NCBI RefSeq assembly: GCF_900099905.1
Contig: NZ_FNEE01000010.1
Location: forward strand, 40,340 to 104,339
DNA from: Mesorhizobium muleiense
GTDB taxonomy: Bacteria > Pseudomonadota > Alphaproteobacteria > Rhizobiales > Rhizobiaceae
Direction: 5' to 3'
DNA: 64,000 bases
Part shown: positions 62,887 to 64,000 of the stretch, in pieces
How the letters are laid out: each line of letters begins with the position of its first letter
Position numbering within the stretch: position 1 is the first letter of the stretch
Position numbers and translations under genes: made by a program
The notes under the pieces: model-generated
Told to the model about the DNA's origin: nothing
Database searches by the model: none
What the model saw: the letters and a program-made list of their open reading frames with translations, nothing else

Positions 62887-63087
62887 TCAATATCCTTCGG
62901 CTACGATCTGTATATCTGCCCAGGTCTTCAATAGCTTGAAGTTGCCGTCAAAGGCGCGCCGCTTCAACTCCTCGTAAAGAACCGAGCATTGCATGATTTC
63001 GCTGGTATCTAGATCACTCTTTGCGGCCTCGCGTTCGCAGGCGAGGTAGAGTGCTTCAGTAGCCGGCACGGCGCGCCGAGTGGTCAT
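62887..63087 (-). CDS. Small hypothetical protein, probably truncated by a repeat
   Basis: 66 residues from ATG 63087. The C-terminal ~50 residues (ALYLACEREAAKSDLDTSE ...EELKRRAFDGNFKLLKTWADI) look like a real helical protein. The first ~10 residues are encoded by the dispersed repeat that starts at 63059. The original N-terminus was therefore probably replaced or lost. No family recognised, and no ribosome site is visible. Confidence 0.5.
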   Translation of the reverse strand: MTTRRAVPATEALYLACEREAAKSDLDTSEIMQCSVLYEELKRRAFDGNFKLLKTWADIQIVAEGY

Positions 63088-63221
63088 GCAGCGCGGCAGC
63101 GCCGCAATGGCTCTCGCGGCCGATGGTGTTCCGGCACACGACCACGATAGCGGTCTGGCACGATAGCGGTCTGGATTGGCGAGCGGCCATTTGGCAGCGT
63201 TGGATGGGCCGCTTCCAGCGC
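63059..63221. repeat. Dispersed repeat copy B carrying a decayed copD fragment
   Basis: Same element as 60083-60231, with a few differences. One plus frame reads QWLSRPMVFRHTTTIAVW, again matching CopD. It has an internal tandem duplication, CACGATAGCGGTCTGG at 63143-63158 and again at 63159-63174, absent from copy A. Confidence 0.7.
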
Positions 63222-63268
63222 AATCCGCTCCTCCCCCTGATGGCTGAGCTTAGGTGGAATGTCGACGG

Positions 63269-63691
63269 TCAGGTTGGATAACGCGCGGGCTCTACGCCGA
63301 TAACATTCTGCTCCGCGTCCGTGGTGAGCGTTCCCTTCGATTGATCCAATATTACAAGCACGTTGCCGAAAGGGTCACAAACACGAGCGCATCGCCCGAT
63401 CGCGATGTCGAAGGGCGGTTCCACTGCCTCTCCGCCCGATGCCAAAAATTCTCGAAATGCCGCGTCCACGTCATCAACCAGAATATCGGTCTCTGGACCA
63501 ATACGAAGATGAACTACTAGTTCTGCATCAGTTTCAGGCAACGCGAATCCGGCGGCTTCCGCGTCCCGCCAGATAAGGGCATGGCCGAGCCGATCCCGAT
63601 AAAAGGATATGGCTTCGTCAAGATCGCTTACATGCAGTAGATAGTTGTCGAGTTTTCGGAACAACGGCTTTTTGGCGGCCTCGTAAGCCAT
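63269..63691 (-). CDS. VOC family protein
   Basis: 140 residues from ATG 63691, six bases after GAGG. First module LDNYLLHVSDLDEAISFYRDRLG, second ILVDDVDAAFREFLASGG, and the closing VCDPFGNVLVILDQSKG. Putative metal-type residues include H in VVHLRIG. Resembles small glyoxalase-like proteins. No neighbour suggests a substrate. Confidence 0.9.
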   Translation of the reverse strand: MAYEAAKKPLFRKLDNYLLHVSDLDEAISFYRDRLGHALIWRDAEAAGFALPETDAELVVHLRIGPETDILVDDVDAAFREFLASGGEAVEPPFDIAIGRCARVCDPFGNVLVILDQSKGTLTTDAEQNVIGVEPARYPT

Positions 63692-63803
63692 TGGGGAACC
63701 TCGCGCAGCATCGCGGCTCACATCACACACTACCCAAGATTATGCTTTCGTACGCGTTCCGCAACGGCTCAGCGTCGGCTCAACTGATGTCCAGCTTGCA
63801 ACA

Positions 63804-64000
63804 GGCTAAGACAAATAGATGGAGCGGGATGCCCAATTCTATTTGAACGTATCCCGCTCTAGTCGGGACGGCGATAGGCCACAACCTCGCCAGGCATGCT
63901 CAGGTTCTGCAAGGAGCCAGGTGCCGCGCCGCCGATCCAGCCCAGCACCGAGCGGGCGAGCTCGGCGCCGGCCAGCCGGAAGTTCTCGTTGACCACCAGC
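63804..64000 (-). CDS. C-terminal part of an unidentified protein (repeat copy 3), cut by window edge
   Basis: The minus-strand frame ends at stop 63861-63859 and reads, in order, LVVNENFRLAGAELARSVLG, WIGGAAPGSLQNLS, then GEVVAYRRPD; its N-terminus lies beyond the right edge. The copy at 36.7 kb shares this sequence closely. Past the stop, GAGCGGGAT (63822-63830) and ATCCCGCTC (63851-63859) form a hairpin that is conserved in copy 1. As the frame is open to the window edge, this may be the intact parent. I do not recognise the family. Confidence 0.6.

Noticed and set aside
60083..63221. The repeat pair considered as ends of an insertion sequence or transposon
   Set aside because: No transposase and no terminal inverted repeats were found; the copies are direct and carry a gene fragment.

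Overview
The window is G+C-rich DNA from an alphaproteobacterium, most likely a Rhizobiales member of the Mesorhizobium type. The evidence is indirect: codon use, abundant ABC sugar transporters, a complete C-P lyase core, RIME-like intergenic palindromes, and a TPR adenylate cyclase of a type common in rhizobia. No rRNA or tRNA gene, CRISPR array, transposase or replication origin was seen.

Region 1 (1-6.2 kb) is a carbohydrate catabolic cluster. A FadR-type regulator (cut by the window edge), an enolase-superfamily dehydratase and a ketose 3-epimerase-like protein run leftwards. A second TIM-barrel epimerase, a Gfo/Idh/MocA oxidoreductase and a third epimerase run rightwards. Two FadR-style operators lie in the divergent gap. 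Region 2 (6.2-17.1 kb) is a phosphonate locus: phnG-H-I-J-K-L, a hexapeptide acetyltransferase, then phnC-D-E-E, all leftward, with the GntR regulator phnF divergent. phnM and phnN are absent from the window. Region 3 (17.1-25.8 kb) is a sugar or sugar-acid unit: UxaA-family dehydratase, aldo/keto reductase, RbsB/A/C-like ABC transporter and zinc alcohol dehydrogenase, with a divergent regulator that carries two winged-helix domains plus FCD. Region 4 (25.9-30.8 kb) is a copper-handling set (small secreted protein, PCuAC, YcnI, CopC-CopD-YtkA fusion) followed by 6-phosphogluconate dehydrogenase.

Region 5 (30.9-42 kb) is accessory. An A+T-richer insert holds a SIR2-domain NADase-like gene and an Mrr-like nuclease gene, a likely anti-phage pair. 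It is followed by an MFS transporter, VOC protein, DUF1579-like protein, alpha/beta hydrolase with a divergent OhrR/MarR regulator, SDR plus SnoaL pair with a divergent LysR, and a Clp-N/HTH pair with strong operators. Region 6 (42-53 kb) runs rightwards: a membrane histidine kinase, two response regulators, then two exported epoxide hydrolases, a small secreted protein, VOC protein, SDR, an unknown protein, a Tat-exported hydrolase and a class III cyclase. Region 7 (53-60 kb) is an arabinoside-use operon (ArsR-like regulator, GH51 arabinofuranosidase, ABC transporter). Region 8 (60-64 kb) has a TPR adenylate cyclase, dodecin and a VOC protein.

Dispersed repeats mark regions 5 and 8. Two copies of a ~150 bp element carry a decayed copD fragment, and three copies of another element carry the C-terminus of one unidentified protein. 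These, with several truncated frames, suggest past rearrangement.
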